Shown here piece by piece: positions 1 to 7,880 of a DNA stretch of 8,977 bases. This DNA comes from Bacteroidales bacterium (GTDB lineage Bacteria > Bacteroidota > Bacteroidia > Bacteroidales > ML635J-15). The translations under genes were made by a program, and so were the position numbers. The notes under the pieces were generated by a model, which saw only the letters and a list, made by a program, of their open reading frames with translations, ran no database searches and was not told where the DNA came from. Location of the stretch: assembly GCA_017997855.1 (NCBI GenBank), contig JAGOEF010000054.1, positions 1-8,977 on the forward strand. Direction: 5' to 3'. Each line of letters starts with the position of its first letter. Positions within the stretch are counted from its first letter, which is position 1.

Positions 1-367
1 ATGTCAGACAGTTCCCCGTCGAAGTAATGGTTTGACCGTTAAGTGAAGTGCCACTCGCAGCCGATACTACCACAGGAGCGTCTGAGTTGGGACCATCGCA
101 AATCGTAAGAAAGTCGTTACCGCTCTGGGTGTTGAACTGAGTGAAATGCAGGGTGATGGTTGACCCGTTGTCGCTGCATATAGTCGAGGTGAAGCTTTCG
201 TTATTGCTATAGTTACTCGTACCACCTGAATCGTACAGTGTTCCGGTACATGTCCACAATGCTCCGGTTTGACCGGTGCCTACATTGTTAAGCGTATATG
301 TCTGGGCAAAAATATTTGCCGACAACAACATGGCAATTGCCGCGATGATATATTTTGTTTTATTCAT
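1..367 (-). CDS. Secreted CUB-domain protein, N-terminal part (cut by window edge)
   Basis: The minus strand is open from ATG 367-365 to the window edge (122 codons, no stop). It begins with a clear Sec signal peptide: basic MNKTKY, a hydrophobic core, and a likely cut after IFA before Q22. From about residue 37 the sequence follows the CUB pattern: C40, then YDSGGTSNYSNNE (45-57), C64, ITLHFTQF (71-78), GNDFLTICDG (83-92, where many CUBs have Y at the cysteine position), SGT and STGNCLT at the edge. C40/C64 and C90/C120 could form the usual two disulphides. CUB modules are extracellular binding folds; in Bacteroidota they often sit in large proteins exported by the type IX system, but the C-terminus that would show a sorting domain is outside the window. 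The start overlaps the end of the upstream gene (ATGAATAA), suggesting co-translation. The fold is fairly sure; ligand and full size are unknown. Confidence 0.85.
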   Translation of the reverse strand, partial: MNKTKYIIAAIAMLLSANIFAQTYTLNNVGTGQTGALWTCTGTLYDSGGTSNYSNNESFTSTICSDNGSTITLHFTQFNTQSGNDFLTICDGPNSDAPVVVSAASGTSLNGQTITSTGNCLT

Positions 368-800
368 GGCTCAGCCCTTTCGATTTGTTGAATTTTTCAG
401 CCATTTCTTTTAACGAATAGAAACCAAGAACCATATCGCTGTCGCCAATACGGTAGAAAGTCCGGTTCTCATAACCCTGCTCAAAATAGAAATCATAAAT
501 GTTCATATTTTGCGGATTGATTTTTTCGACCCTGAGATTTCCGAATTTCCCTGTGCTTTTATCAATAAAATAAAGTTCCGGTAACCCTTCAGCTTTGTCG
601 GAATCAGCCGTAAAAACATACCATGCGTTGTCGAGCGAAAAGTTTAGAATTTCGAGTGTGCGTGGTGAATTTTCTTTGAGTTGTTGCAGATAGCCGGCGT
701 CGTAACGCGATAAAAGCCTGCTGTCGGGTTCGGTTTGCTGACTGAAACCGGCCAGTGCAACCAGCAGCAAAAGGCTTAGACTAAACAGTTTTGTTTTCAT
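360..800 (-). CDS. Small secreted protein of unknown function
   Basis: This codes for 146 residues. I do not recognise the family. The frame stays open upstream to a TTG at 854, but ATG 800-798 is preferred because it is followed at once by a typical signal peptide: MKTK, a leucine-rich core, then ALAGFS before QQ. The upstream piece would also overlap the putative promoter box. There is no lipobox cysteine, so a soluble exported (periplasmic or extracellular) protein is expected. The mature part of about 125 residues is polar and acidic/basic mixed, with aromatic-rich stretches such as NAWYVF, IYDFYFEQGYENRTFYRIG and VLGFYSLKEMAEKF, which suggest a small alpha/beta domain. There are no cysteines in the mature part. 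It overlaps the CUB-domain gene downstream by 8 bases, so the two are probably made together and may work together at the cell surface; that link is inference. Confidence 0.85.
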   Translation of the reverse strand: MKTKLFSLSLLLLVALAGFSQQTEPDSRLLSRYDAGYLQQLKENSPRTLEILNFSLDNAWYVFTADSDKAEGLPELYFIDKSTGKFGNLRVEKINPQNMNIYDFYFEQGYENRTFYRIGDSDMVLGFYSLKEMAEKFNKSKGLSHE

Positions 801-851
801 TGGATATTTTTGTTTAACGTTATTTCTCGCTTCGAATTCTTTAAAATGTGC

Positions 852-859
852 CAAATATA
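852..859 (-). promoter_or_regulatory. Candidate -7 promoter box for the secreted-protein pair
   Basis: On the minus strand the sequence reads TATATTTG, an exact match to the Bacteroidota primary-sigma -7 consensus TAnnTTTG. It lies 51 bases before the chosen ATG of the 146-residue secreted protein. A TTG occurs 11 bases further upstream, which is closer than the usual spacing of roughly 19-21, so no good -33 element is seen. The position supports the start at 800 rather than the TTG at 854, which lies inside the box. Confidence 0.5.
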
Positions 860-1027
860 CATTTTATTAACAAGTAATTTTCTGAACTTTCGAAATTCAG
901 ACACATTTTCAGCTAAAATAGTTGCCTGCTCAAGAAAAGAGTTGTAAGAATTGTCAATATCAACAAACGGTTGAACGAATATTGATAAAATTCCGGACGG
1001 ATGACTTAATATTCACCTGGAGAGATG

Positions 1028-1035
1028 TATGTTTG
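1028..1035 (+). promoter_or_regulatory. Candidate -7 promoter box for the helicase gene
   Basis: TATGTTTG matches the Bacteroidota -7 consensus TAnnTTTG exactly and ends 15 bases before the proposed GTG start. Transcription would begin near 1041, giving a leader of only about 10 bases, in line with a phylum that relies little on Shine-Dalgarno pairing. No clear TTG is seen at the -33 spacing. If the box is used, the open frame upstream of it cannot be translated from this transcript, which supports the downstream start. Confidence 0.45.
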
Positions 1036-1050
1036 CAAAAAATATTAGTT

Positions 1051-3348
1051 GTGGTTGATTTTTTGAGTGATTTGAACGGAGCGCAGAAGGAGGCAGTGGA
1101 ATATATCGACGGTCCCAGTCTGGTTATTGCGGGTGCCGGTAGCGGAAAAACACGGGTTCTTACCTACAAAATAGCCTATCTGTTGAAAATGGGGTACAGT
1201 CCTTCGTCGATACTGGCCCTTACGTTTACCAATAAAGCTTCGGGTGAAATGAAGCACCGCATCAACAGCCTGCTTGGTTCCGATATTTCGAGGTATCTTG
1301 AGATGGGAACATTTCACGGTGTTTTTTATAAAATTCTGAGAATTGAATCAGCGGCAATCGGATTTACTTCGGACTTTACGATTTATGACACCGCCGATTC
1401 GAAAAATATGGTTAAAACGGTGCTGGCGCAGATGAATCTGAACGAGGAATTTTATAAGCCCAATCTGATTTATGCTCAGATTTCTAGGTGCAAAAACAAC
1501 CTGCTGACGCCAGAAAAATATAAAACCCTGGGGCAACTGCTCATCGACGATGAAAAGAACCGTATCCCCAAGTTTGCCGAAGTGTACGATGCCTATTGTC
1601 GTGCATGCCGTAAGCAGAATGTGATGGATTTCGACGATCTTTTGCTGTATACAAATATTTTGTTTCGGGACCACCCCGAAATCCTGGAAAAATATATGGA
1701 GCGCTTTCGCTTTATACTTGTTGATGAATATCAGGATACTAATATGTCGCAGTATATTATTGTGAAAAAATTGTCGGGTATTCATAAGAAATTATGCGTG
1801 GTTGGCGATGATGCGCAAAGTATTTATGGGTTCCGGGGTGCCCGCATCGAAAATATTCTGAATTTTAAAAACGACTATCCCGACTATAAGCTGTTCAGGC
1901 TGGAGCAAAATTACCGCTCGACGCAAACCATTGTGAATGCGGCTAATTCTATTATTAAAAAGAATGTCAGGCAAATCGAGAAGAAGGTGTTTTCCGAAAA
2001 TGAAGCAGGGACCCTCATTCAGGTTCAAAAGGCAATTACCGACACCGAAGAAGGTATTATGGTCGCCCGGGCGGTGAACGAATCGGTCTACCAGAGTCAT
2101 ATTCCTTATTCCGAAATTGCCATTCTGTACCGTACCAATGCACAATCGCGAAATCTCGAAGAAGCCTTACGGAAGTGGAATATTCCTTATAAAATTTATG
2201 GCGGTCTGTCTTTTTATCAGCGCAAGGAAATCAAGGATGTACTGGCTTACGTGCGCTACCTTATTAACCAGCGGGACGAAGAATCATTACGTCGAATCAT
2301 AAATTATCCCTCGAGGAAAATCGGGAATACCACTGTTGATAAAATAATGGCTGTTGCCGAACAAAACGATATCAGTGCCTGGGAGGTTATGACTCATCCT
2401 AATGCGTATCCGGGTTTGGGACTCAATGCCGGTTCGCTCGAAAAAATCAGGAAATTTACTGAGCTGATTAACGAATTGTTGCAAGATATCGAAAACCTGA
2501 ATGCCGCTGCACTACTCGAAACTGTGATGAAGAAATCGGGAATCAGGTACGAATTATCGCTCGATAAAACAGCGCAGGGGATGAGCCGGTTCGAGAATGT
2601 GGATGAACTGATAAATGCAGCACGCGATTACGAGGAAGAAGTACACAGTGAGACTCCCAACGAAATGGTGAGTATACGGTCGTATCTCGAAAATGTCAGC
2701 TTGTTAACCGATATGGACAACGAGAAGGAGGAAGACCGCAATAAGCTTACCCTGATGACCATTCATGCAGCCAAAGGACTTGAGTTTGACCATGTTTTTG
2801 TGGTTGGGGTCGAAGAAGGATTGTTCCCCGGCGCCATGTCGGCCGAGAGTGAGGTGGAACTCGAAGAAGAGCGCCGCTTGTTTTATGTTGCCATTACCCG
2901 TGCTCGTAAGTTTTTGACCATCACCTATACCGGCTCGAGATTCCGTTTTGGTTCCCTTTCCTATCCTGTTCCCAGTCGTTTTATTTCGGATATTGATAGC
3001 GAATTTCTGAACTGGGCCGAAAACAACGATCAAAAGAAGCAGTTACAAAGTGCATTTCAACATTATCAAAAAGCACCTGCCATATCGCCACCCATCACAA
3101 AAGCCCGGTTGAAACCCATCGAAAATGCACGACCTGCTGCATCGGCGAATCATGCAGGCTCCGATGCGTCGGTGCTGCCTCCCGAAAAAATTGTGGCTGG
3201 TCTTGTGGTGATGCACGAACGTTTTGGCAAAGGCAAGGTTATTTCGACCGACGACTACAACAATAACAAAGTCGCCATGGTGTTTTTCGAGAATTCCGGG
3301 CTGAAGAAAATTTTGCTCAGCTTTGCCAAATTGTATGCTGCGAATTAG
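1051..3348 (+). CDS. pcrA: PcrA/UvrD-type superfamily 1A DNA helicase
   Basis: An ATP-driven 3'-5' DNA helicase/translocase of the UvrD/PcrA/Rep group, which acts in excision repair, clearing of stalled forks and displacement of bound proteins. Numbering from GTG 1051 gives 765 residues, normal for PcrA. Motifs in order: Q motif at Q12; Walker A AGAGSGKTR (27-35); TFTNKA; GTFHG; Walker B VDEYQDT with D225/E226; motif III GDDAQSIYGFRGA (252-264); motif IV LEQNYRST (from 284); motif V TIHAAKGLEFDHV (from 570); motif VI EERRLFYVAITRAR (from 606). The last 50 or so residues (GLVVMHERFGKGKV onward) fit the PcrA/UvrD Tudor-like tail, preceded by a low-complexity linker. The frame is open back to 922 but contains no ATG; GTG 1051 places MVDFLSDLN directly before the Q motif, as in relatives. 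TTG 1063 is the alternative. Whether it is strictly PcrA or UvrD cannot be decided from sequence alone. Confidence 0.93.
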   Translation: MVDFLSDLNGAQKEAVEYIDGPSLVIAGAGSGKTRVLTYKIAYLLKMGYSPSSILALTFTNKASGEMKHRINSLLGSDISRYLEMGTFHGVFYKILRIESAAIGFTSDFTIYDTADSKNMVKTVLAQMNLNEEFYKPNLIYAQISRCKNNLLTPEKYKTLGQLLIDDEKNRIPKFAEVYDAYCRACRKQNVMDFDDLLLYTNILFRDHPEILEKYMERFRFILVDEYQDTNMSQYIIVKKLSGIHKKLCVVGDDAQSIYGFRGARIENILNFKNDYPDYKLFRLEQNYRSTQTIVNAANSIIKKNVRQIEKKVFSENEAGTLIQVQKAITDTEEGIMVARAVNESVYQSHIPYSEIAILYRTNAQSRNLEEALRKWNIPYKIYGGLSFYQRKEIKDVLAYVRYLINQRDEESLRRIINYPSRKIGNTTVDKIMAVAEQNDISAWEVMTHPNAYPGLGLNAGSLEKIRKFTELINELLQDIENLNAAALLETVMKKSGIRYELSLDKTAQGMSRFENVDELINAARDYEEEVHSETPNEMVSIRSYLENVSLLTDMDNEKEEDRNKLTLMTIHAAKGLEFDHVFVVGVEEGLFPGAMSAESEVELEEERRLFYVAITRARKFLTITYTGSRFRFGSLSYPVPSRFISDIDSEFLNWAENNDQKKQLQSAFQHYQKAPAISPPITKARLKPIENARPAASANHAGSDASVLPPEKIVAGLVVMHERFGKGKVISTDDYNNNKVAMVFFENSGLKKILLSFAKLYAAN

Positions 3349-3373
3349 TTTTTTAAGTTTCAGCTAAATACCT

Positions 3374-3381
3374 TAGATTTG
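3374..3381 (+). promoter_or_regulatory. Candidate -7 promoter box for the DUF4290-murA unit
   Basis: TAGATTTG matches TAnnTTTG exactly and ends 15 bases before the ATG of the DUF4290 gene. This is the same box-to-start distance as for the helicase gene. A T-rich run (about 3349-3355) lies at the -33 spacing but lacks the TTG core. It suggests that DUF4290-murA can be transcribed independently of the helicase gene. Confidence 0.45.
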
Positions 3382-3396
3382 TAAAAATTTCATTCA

Positions 3397-4017
3397 ATGG
3401 ATTATAACACACAACGAAGCAAATTGGTCTTCCCGGAATACGGAAGGCATATACATAAAATGGTTGCCTATTGTAAAAGTCTGCAGGACCGCGAAGAACG
3501 CACCCGCAATGCATTTGCCATTGTTACCCTGATGGGTAGCATGCATCCCCACCTGCGCGATGTTCCTGAATTCAATCATAAACTATGGAATCACCTTGCC
3601 ATTTTGGCAGACTACGAACTCGATATTGACTGGCCTTATCCACTGCCCAATAAATCGGAACTCGAAATCAGTCCCGATAAGGTGGCATATTCCGAAAACA
3701 AAATCGATGCGCGCCATTATGGGAAAAATATCGAGAAAATGCTGAAAAAAGTGAATAACTATGAAAATAAAGAGGAACGTGATGCCCTTATTATTTTGAT
3801 AGCCAATCACATGAAAAAGCTCTATTTTACATGGAAAAAAGAATACGTCGAAGACCATGTAATAATTGAAGATATTAAGAAATTAACCAAAAATGCTTTC
3901 GATATTCCTGAGAACCTGAAACTAAACGAAGCCTACGATATGTACGCAGGTGGACAGGCAGCCCAGTCGAATCGTCCGAAGAAAAAGAAACCGTTTAAGA
4001 AGAAACCGAATTTATAA
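3397..4017 (+). CDS. DUF4290 family protein
   Basis: A 206-residue cytoplasmic protein that I recognise as DUF4290, a family largely confined to Bacteroidota and usually found just before murA. Its function is not known. There is no signal peptide or membrane segment. The N-terminal part (MDYNTQRSKLVFPEYGRHI, residues 1-19) and the HPHLRDVPEFNHKLWNHL stretch (about 51-68) are characteristic; the body looks mainly helical. The tail is very basic (residues 192-206, PKKKKPFKKKPNL at the end), which could bind nucleic acid or ribosomes, though this is only inference. Its stop overlaps the murA start by one base (TAATG), so the two are probably translationally coupled. That constant pairing hints at a link with cell-envelope synthesis, without proof. 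ATG 3397 is the natural start because a -7 box lies just upstream. Confidence 0.9.
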   Translation: MDYNTQRSKLVFPEYGRHIHKMVAYCKSLQDREERTRNAFAIVTLMGSMHPHLRDVPEFNHKLWNHLAILADYELDIDWPYPLPNKSELEISPDKVAYSENKIDARHYGKNIEKMLKKVNNYENKEERDALIILIANHMKKLYFTWKKEYVEDHVIIEDIKKLTKNAFDIPENLKLNEAYDMYAGGQAAQSNRPKKKKPFKKKPNL

Positions 4018-5321
4018 TGGATACATTCCGGATTGAAGGCGGCTGCCGCTTGCATGGAGAAATAACCCCGCAAGGTGCCAAGAATGAGGCACTGCAGGTG
4101 CTTTGTGCTGTTTTACTGACCAACGAACCTGTCTGCATCAGCAATATCCCTGATATTCTCGATGTAAATAAGCTGATTGAACTGCTCCGTGATTTGGGTG
4201 TTAAAGTCACTCCAATGGCAACTGGCGAAATGATATTTGAAGCGTCCAATATTGATGCTGCTTTTCTCGAAAGCGACGACCTCCGCAAAAAAGGGGCTTC
4301 ACTCAGGGGTTCAATAATGATAATGGGACCATTGCTGGCGCGTCTCGGTAGTGTGGCTATGCCCAAACCGGGCGGTGATAAAATCGGACGCCGGCGCCTG
4401 GATACTCACTTCTTCGGATTCCAGCAACTGGGGGCACGCTTCGACTACAGTTACAAGGAGAATTTTTACAGGATGTATGCCGATTCGCTCAGGGGTTGTT
4501 ACATGCACCTTGACGAAGCTTCGGTTACCGGTACTGCCAATATTATCATGGCTGCTGTGCTGGCCGAAGGTCTGACAACCATCTATAACGCTGCATGTGA
4601 ACCCTATATTCAGCAGCTATGCAAGATGCTGAATGCCATGGGGGCACGTATTTCCGGTATCGGTTCGAACCTGTTGTATATCGAAGGTGTGAGTAGCCTG
4701 AAAGGAACCCAACACCGAATTTTACCCGATATGATCGAAGTGGGTAGTTTTATTGGAATGGCCGCCATGACCGGTTCCGAAATTACCATCAAGAATGTAT
4801 CCTACGAAAATCTTGGAATCATTCCGGCACAATTCCGCAGGCTGGGTATTGCCATGGAGCGTCACAACGACGATATTTATATTCCGGCACAGGAACATTA
4901 CGAAATCGAAACCTTTATCGATGGTTCCATAATGACCATTGCTGATGCAATATGGCCGGGACTTACACCCGACCTCCTCAGTGTTTTTCTGGTCGTGGCC
5001 ACTCAGGCAAAAGGCAGTGTGCTGATTCACCAGAAGATGTTCGAAAGCCGTTTATTCTTTGTCGATAAGCTGATTGACATGGGAGCGCAGATTATACTTT
5101 GCGACCCGCACCGAGCTACCGTTATTGGCCTGAACAACCAAATTAAACTCCGCGGCATTCAGATGTCGTCGCCCGATATCCGTGCCGGAATGGCACTGCT
5201 GATAGCAGCCATGTCGGCCGAAGGTGTAAGTGTGATTCACAATATCGAGCAAATCGACAGGGGATACCAACAGATTGACAAGCGCCTGAACCAACTTGGA
5301 GCAGTGATTACCAGAATGTAA
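4017..5321 (+). CDS. murA: UDP-N-acetylglucosamine 1-carboxyvinyltransferase MurA
   Basis: Catalyses transfer of enolpyruvate from PEP to UDP-N-acetylglucosamine, the first committed step of peptidoglycan synthesis, in the cytoplasm. At 434 residues it is slightly longer than E. coli MurA (419). The sequence covers the two-lobed EPSP-synthase-like fold: substrate-binding QGAKNEA with K22/N23, LRGSIMIMGPLLARLG with R97, the mobile loop PGGDKIGRRRLD (118-129), WPGLTPD with catalytic-base candidate D319 (matching E. coli D305), and SSPDIRAGMALL with R389. In the loop, position 121 is aspartate where E. coli has C115, the residue alkylated by fosfomycin; enzymes with Asp here are active but insensitive to the drug. 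The start overlaps the DUF4290 stop by one base, and the TlpA-like gene follows after 25 bases, so one transcript is likely. Identification is essentially certain. Confidence 0.97.
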   Translation: MDTFRIEGGCRLHGEITPQGAKNEALQVLCAVLLTNEPVCISNIPDILDVNKLIELLRDLGVKVTPMATGEMIFEASNIDAAFLESDDLRKKGASLRGSIMIMGPLLARLGSVAMPKPGGDKIGRRRLDTHFFGFQQLGARFDYSYKENFYRMYADSLRGCYMHLDEASVTGTANIIMAAVLAEGLTTIYNAACEPYIQQLCKMLNAMGARISGIGSNLLYIEGVSSLKGTQHRILPDMIEVGSFIGMAAMTGSEITIKNVSYENLGIIPAQFRRLGIAMERHNDDIYIPAQEHYEIETFIDGSIMTIADAIWPGLTPDLLSVFLVVATQAKGSVLIHQKMFESRLFFVDKLIDMGAQIILCDPHRATVIGLNNQIKLRGIQMSSPDIRAGMALLIAAMSAEGVSVIHNIEQIDRGYQQIDKRLNQLGAVITRM

Positions 5322-5346
5322 CAAATTAAATTATATCCAAATAATT

Positions 5347-6027
5347 ATGAAGAAATCAGGAATTTTTTGGGCAGTAATTCTCCTGCCAATTTTGTTGTGC
5401 GCTCAGCAACAGCCTACGGTGGGTATCAATGTAGGACAGTTAGCCCCCGAAATAGCCCTTCCGACACCCAAAGGCGACACGGTGAAACTATCGTCGTTGC
5501 GCGGCCAGATGGTTTTAATTGATTTTTGGGCTTCGTGGTGCAATCCATGCCGAAAGGAAAACCCGATTGTGGTTGCTGCCTACTCAAAATATAAAGATAA
5601 AAAATTTACTGCAGGAACCGGATTTACCATATATGGAGTTTCGCTCGACAAAGCAAAGGATGCATGGATGGCTGCTATCGAAAAGGACGGCCTCAGCTGG
5701 ACAAACGTAAGCGACTTGCTCTATTGGAACAGTGCGGCTGCAAAAGAGTATAGCGTGAATGGAATTCCTGCCAATTTTCTTCTCGACGGCAATGGGGTCA
5801 TTGTCGCCAAAAATCTCAGGGGGCCTGCGCTTGAAGAAACCCTGAGCAAACTTATGAAACCTGATCCAATCGAGATTATCGACCAGAGCAGCAATAACAT
5901 GAACAATGCCATTCAGGAAATGATGAAGTCCGACGAGTATAAAAAATATCAGAAGAATTTGAAGAAAATTGAGAAATTGCTCATTGGAGTACAAAAAGAG
6001 GTAAACCTGATGAAGACCCCACAATAG
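5347..6027 (+). CDS. Secreted TlpA-like thiol-disulphide oxidoreductase with helical tail
   Basis: A 226-residue thioredoxin-fold protein of the TlpA/ResA/redoxin type, expected in the periplasm or outside the cytoplasmic membrane. Residues 1-19 form a signal peptide (MKKSG, hydrophobic core, LLCA before QQQ). C18 is preceded by leucine rather than Gly/Ala/Ser, so it is a poor lipobox and lipidation is unlikely. The thioredoxin domain spans about 28-170: APEIALPTPKGD, VLIDFWASWCNPC with redox pair C65/C68, YGVSLD, and the cis-proline loop at GIPANFLLD (P141). Residues from about 172 to 226 form an unusual charged tail rich in Lys, Glu, Asn and Met that looks helical, possibly a coiled coil, and is not part of the domain. 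It follows murA by 25 bases and precedes grpE by 89. It could reduce or oxidise envelope proteins; the substrate cannot be told. Confidence 0.9.
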   Translation: MKKSGIFWAVILLPILLCAQQQPTVGINVGQLAPEIALPTPKGDTVKLSSLRGQMVLIDFWASWCNPCRKENPIVVAAYSKYKDKKFTAGTGFTIYGVSLDKAKDAWMAAIEKDGLSWTNVSDLLYWNSAAAKEYSVNGIPANFLLDGNGVIVAKNLRGPALEETLSKLMKPDPIEIIDQSSNNMNNAIQEMMKSDEYKKYQKNLKKIEKLLIGVQKEVNLMKTPQ

Positions 6028-6080
6028 GTAGAATCAGGCTGCGCTGCCTGTCAGAATGGCACAAAAATTTGTTTGGCCTT

Positions 6081-6087
6081 TACTTTG
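6081..6087 (+). promoter_or_regulatory. Weak candidate promoter for grpE-dnaJ
   Basis: TACTTTG resembles the Bacteroidota -7 element but is one base short of TAnnTTTG. It lies 29 bases before the grpE ATG, in the 89-base gap after the TlpA-like gene. No well-spaced TTG is seen upstream. No CIRCE-type heat-shock operator was found in this gap. Confidence 0.25.
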
Positions 6088-6116
6088 ATAATCTGGTGGC
6101 GAAAAAAATTCCGTTT

Positions 6117-6716
6117 ATGAAAAAAGATACTGAAACCACAACTCATTCGAACGATACCACGGAAGCAAATGACGCTACTATGTCCGAAAATCAGGCAGCT
6201 ACTTCCCCTGACACAAAAACAGCCGGTGAAAATAAAAAATCCGGAGGCCGTTTCAAACGCAAGGAGAAGGAGATTGATATTGTAAAAGCCGAGAATGCCG
6301 AACTTAAAGATAAGTATATCCGCCTTCAGGCTGAGTTCGATAATTTCAGGAAACGCGCCCTCAAAGAAAAAATCGATATGATGAAAACCGCTGGTGAAGA
6401 CCTGTTGGTTAAGATGCTGCCAGTACTCGACGATTTCGACCGCGCTATGCAGCATATCGAGAAAGCCGAAACCGTCGATGGTTTAAAAGAAGGTGTGGGC
6501 TTGATTGCCGGCAAAATGCGCGATTTTATGAAACAAAACGGGGTGACCGAAATCGAAGCAAAAGGTGAGGTGTTCGACACCGATCTGCACGAAGCCGTTA
6601 CACAGTTCCCCGCTCCGGCCGAAGATATGAAAGGCAAGGTAATTGATGTTGCCGAAAAAGGGTACAAGCTTCACGATAAAGTGATACGTTTCTCAAAGGT
6701 TATTGTAGGGGTATAA
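6117..6716 (+). CDS. grpE: Nucleotide exchange factor GrpE
   Basis: Co-chaperone that releases ADP from DnaK, resetting the Hsp70 folding cycle in the cytoplasm. The frame is open back to a TTG at 6069, but ATG 6117 gives a normal 199-residue GrpE and avoids an unlikely N-terminal extension. The first 45 or so residues are Thr/Asn/Ser/Glu-rich and probably disordered. Residues of about 50-95 form the long dimerising helix (AENAELKDKYIRLQAEFDNF then RKRALKEK). The C-terminal beta domain carries the family signature: GEVFDTDLHEAVTQF followed by GKVIDVAEKGYKLHDKVIR and VIVGV at the end. dnaJ starts nine bases after the stop, so the two are one transcription unit. dnaK and hrcA are not in the window, which is common outside the Gram-positive dnaK operon layout. 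Another in-frame ATG (MSENQ, residue 22) is possible but less likely. Confidence 0.96.
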   Translation: MKKDTETTTHSNDTTEANDATMSENQAATSPDTKTAGENKKSGGRFKRKEKEIDIVKAENAELKDKYIRLQAEFDNFRKRALKEKIDMMKTAGEDLLVKMLPVLDDFDRAMQHIEKAETVDGLKEGVGLIAGKMRDFMKQNGVTEIEAKGEVFDTDLHEAVTQFPAPAEDMKGKVIDVAEKGYKLHDKVIRFSKVIVGV

Positions 6717-6725
6717 TTTCAGACT

Positions 6726-7871
6726 ATGCAAAAACGCGATTTTTACGAAATACTCGAAGTGCCTAAAAACGCCAGTGCCGACGAAATAAAAAAGGCATAC
6801 CGCAAAAAGGCCATTCAGTTTCATCCTGATAAAAACCCCGATGATAAATCGGCTGAAGAAAAGTTTAAGGAAGCTGCCGAAGCCTACGAAGTGCTGAGTA
6901 ACCCTGAAAAACGCCAGCGGTACGACCAGTTTGGCCATGCCGGAATGGGGCAGGGGGGTGGTTTTAGTGGCGGGGGCATGAGCATGGATGACATCTTCTC
7001 GCAATTTGGTGATATTTTTGGTGACGCTTTTGGCGGGTTCGGAAGTTTCTTTGGAGGTGGTAGGCGTGGTAACCAGAAACGGGTGAACCGTGGAACCAAT
7101 ATCCGTATAAAAGTAAAACTGACCCTCGAAGAAATTGTAAACGGTACGACCAAGAAAATTAAGGTCAACAAATATGTAGCCTGTAAGCATTGCAATGGTA
7201 CCGGTGAACATAACGGCAATGCGCATTCCACCTGCTCCACTTGTGGCGGCAGTGGTGTGCAAACCCGCGTGACACAGACCATTCTCGGACACATGCAAAC
7301 TTCGGCACCTTGCCAGACATGCGGTGGCGAAGGCAAAGTGATTACCCAGAAATGTACACATTGCTATGGCGAAGGATTGGTACAGGGCGAAGAAATCATC
7401 GAGATTAAAATTCCGGCAGGCGTAAGCGATGGGGTACAACTTTCGATGAGCGGTAAGGGAAATGCTGCTCGCCGTGGTGGTGTCAATGGTGACCTGATTA
7501 TACTGATTGAGGAGGAGGAACACCCCGAATTTATTCGCGATGGCAACGACTTGCTGTATAATTTATTTATCAGCGTGCCCGATGCAATACTGGGCAACAC
7601 TGCCGAAGTGCCTACCCTCGATGGAAAAGTGAAAATAAAAATTGACGCAGGAACCCAGTCAGGGAAAATTGTCCGTTTACGGGGTAAGGGACTCCCCGAA
7701 CTGCAGGGCTATGGAAAAGGTGACCTGCTGGTGCGCATCAATGTGTTTATTCCCTCAAACCTGAGCCGCGACGACCGCAAGACCATCGAGAAACTGCAAT
7801 CTTCCGAAGGCTTCGACCCTAAATCGGAATCAAAGAGCAAACTCTTCGATAAATTCAGGGGAATTTTTTAA
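6726..7871 (+). CDS. dnaJ: Chaperone protein DnaJ (type I Hsp40)
   Basis: Delivers unfolded clients to DnaK and stimulates its ATPase. At 381 residues it is full length with all type I parts in order. The J domain is at about 4-70 with the essential HPD at 33-35. A Gly/Phe-rich linker spans 71-115 (with [20 protein letters not shown]). The zinc-binding region has four CxxCxGxG repeats: CKHCNGTG (C153/C156), CSTCGGSG (C170/C173), CQTCGGEG (C196/C199) and CTHCYGEG (C210/C213), all eight cysteines intact. The C-terminal substrate-binding and dimerisation domains follow to FRGIF at the end. ATG 6726 lies nine bases after grpE, so the pair is co-transcribed and matches the stoichiometric partnership with DnaK, encoded elsewhere. 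The stop codon is followed at once by the hairpin and repeat region. Confidence 0.97.
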   Translation: MQKRDFYEILEVPKNASADEIKKAYRKKAIQFHPDKNPDDKSAEEKFKEAAEAYEVLSNPEKRQRYDQFGHAGMGQGGGFSGGGMSMDDIFSQFGDIFGDAFGGFGSFFGGGRRGNQKRVNRGTNIRIKVKLTLEEIVNGTTKKIKVNKYVACKHCNGTGEHNGNAHSTCSTCGGSGVQTRVTQTILGHMQTSAPCQTCGGEGKVITQKCTHCYGEGLVQGEEIIEIKIPAGVSDGVQLSMSGKGNAARRGGVNGDLIILIEEEEHPEFIRDGNDLLYNLFISVPDAILGNTAEVPTLDGKVKIKIDAGTQSGKIVRLRGKGLPELQGYGKGDLLVRINVFIPSNLSRDDRKTIEKLQSSEGFDPKSESKSKLFDKFRGIF

Positions 7872-7880
7872 ACGCTTCTT

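Noticed and set aside
954..985. Inverted repeat TCAATAT...ATATTGA in the divergent gap
   Set aside because: Seven-base arms separated by 18 bases in AT-rich sequence are expected by chance; no regulator gene is nearby to support an operator.
1348..1785. Long minus-strand open frame inside the helicase gene (others like it lie in murA and dnaJ)
   Set aside because: It is antisense to a strongly conserved coding frame with all helicase motifs; its translation shows no family features.
5398..5403. Possible lipoprotein cysteine in the TlpA-like signal peptide
   Set aside because: The residue before C18 is Leu, not Gly, Ala or Ser, so the lipobox is poor; cleavage by signal peptidase I before QQQ fits better.
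6035..6050. Inverted repeat CAGGC-TGCGCT-GCCTG after the TlpA-like gene
   Set aside because: Only a 5-bp stem and no T run follows, so it is too weak to call a terminator; it may be chance.
6069..6116. N-terminal extension of GrpE from TTG 6069
   Set aside because: It would add 16 residues unlike any GrpE; ATG 6117 gives the expected disordered polar N-terminus and normal length.
6693..7523. 276-codon minus-strand open frame antisense to dnaJ
   Set aside because: Long only because of dnaJ codon composition. The plus frame carries the J domain and all four zinc repeats, and the antisense product resembles nothing.
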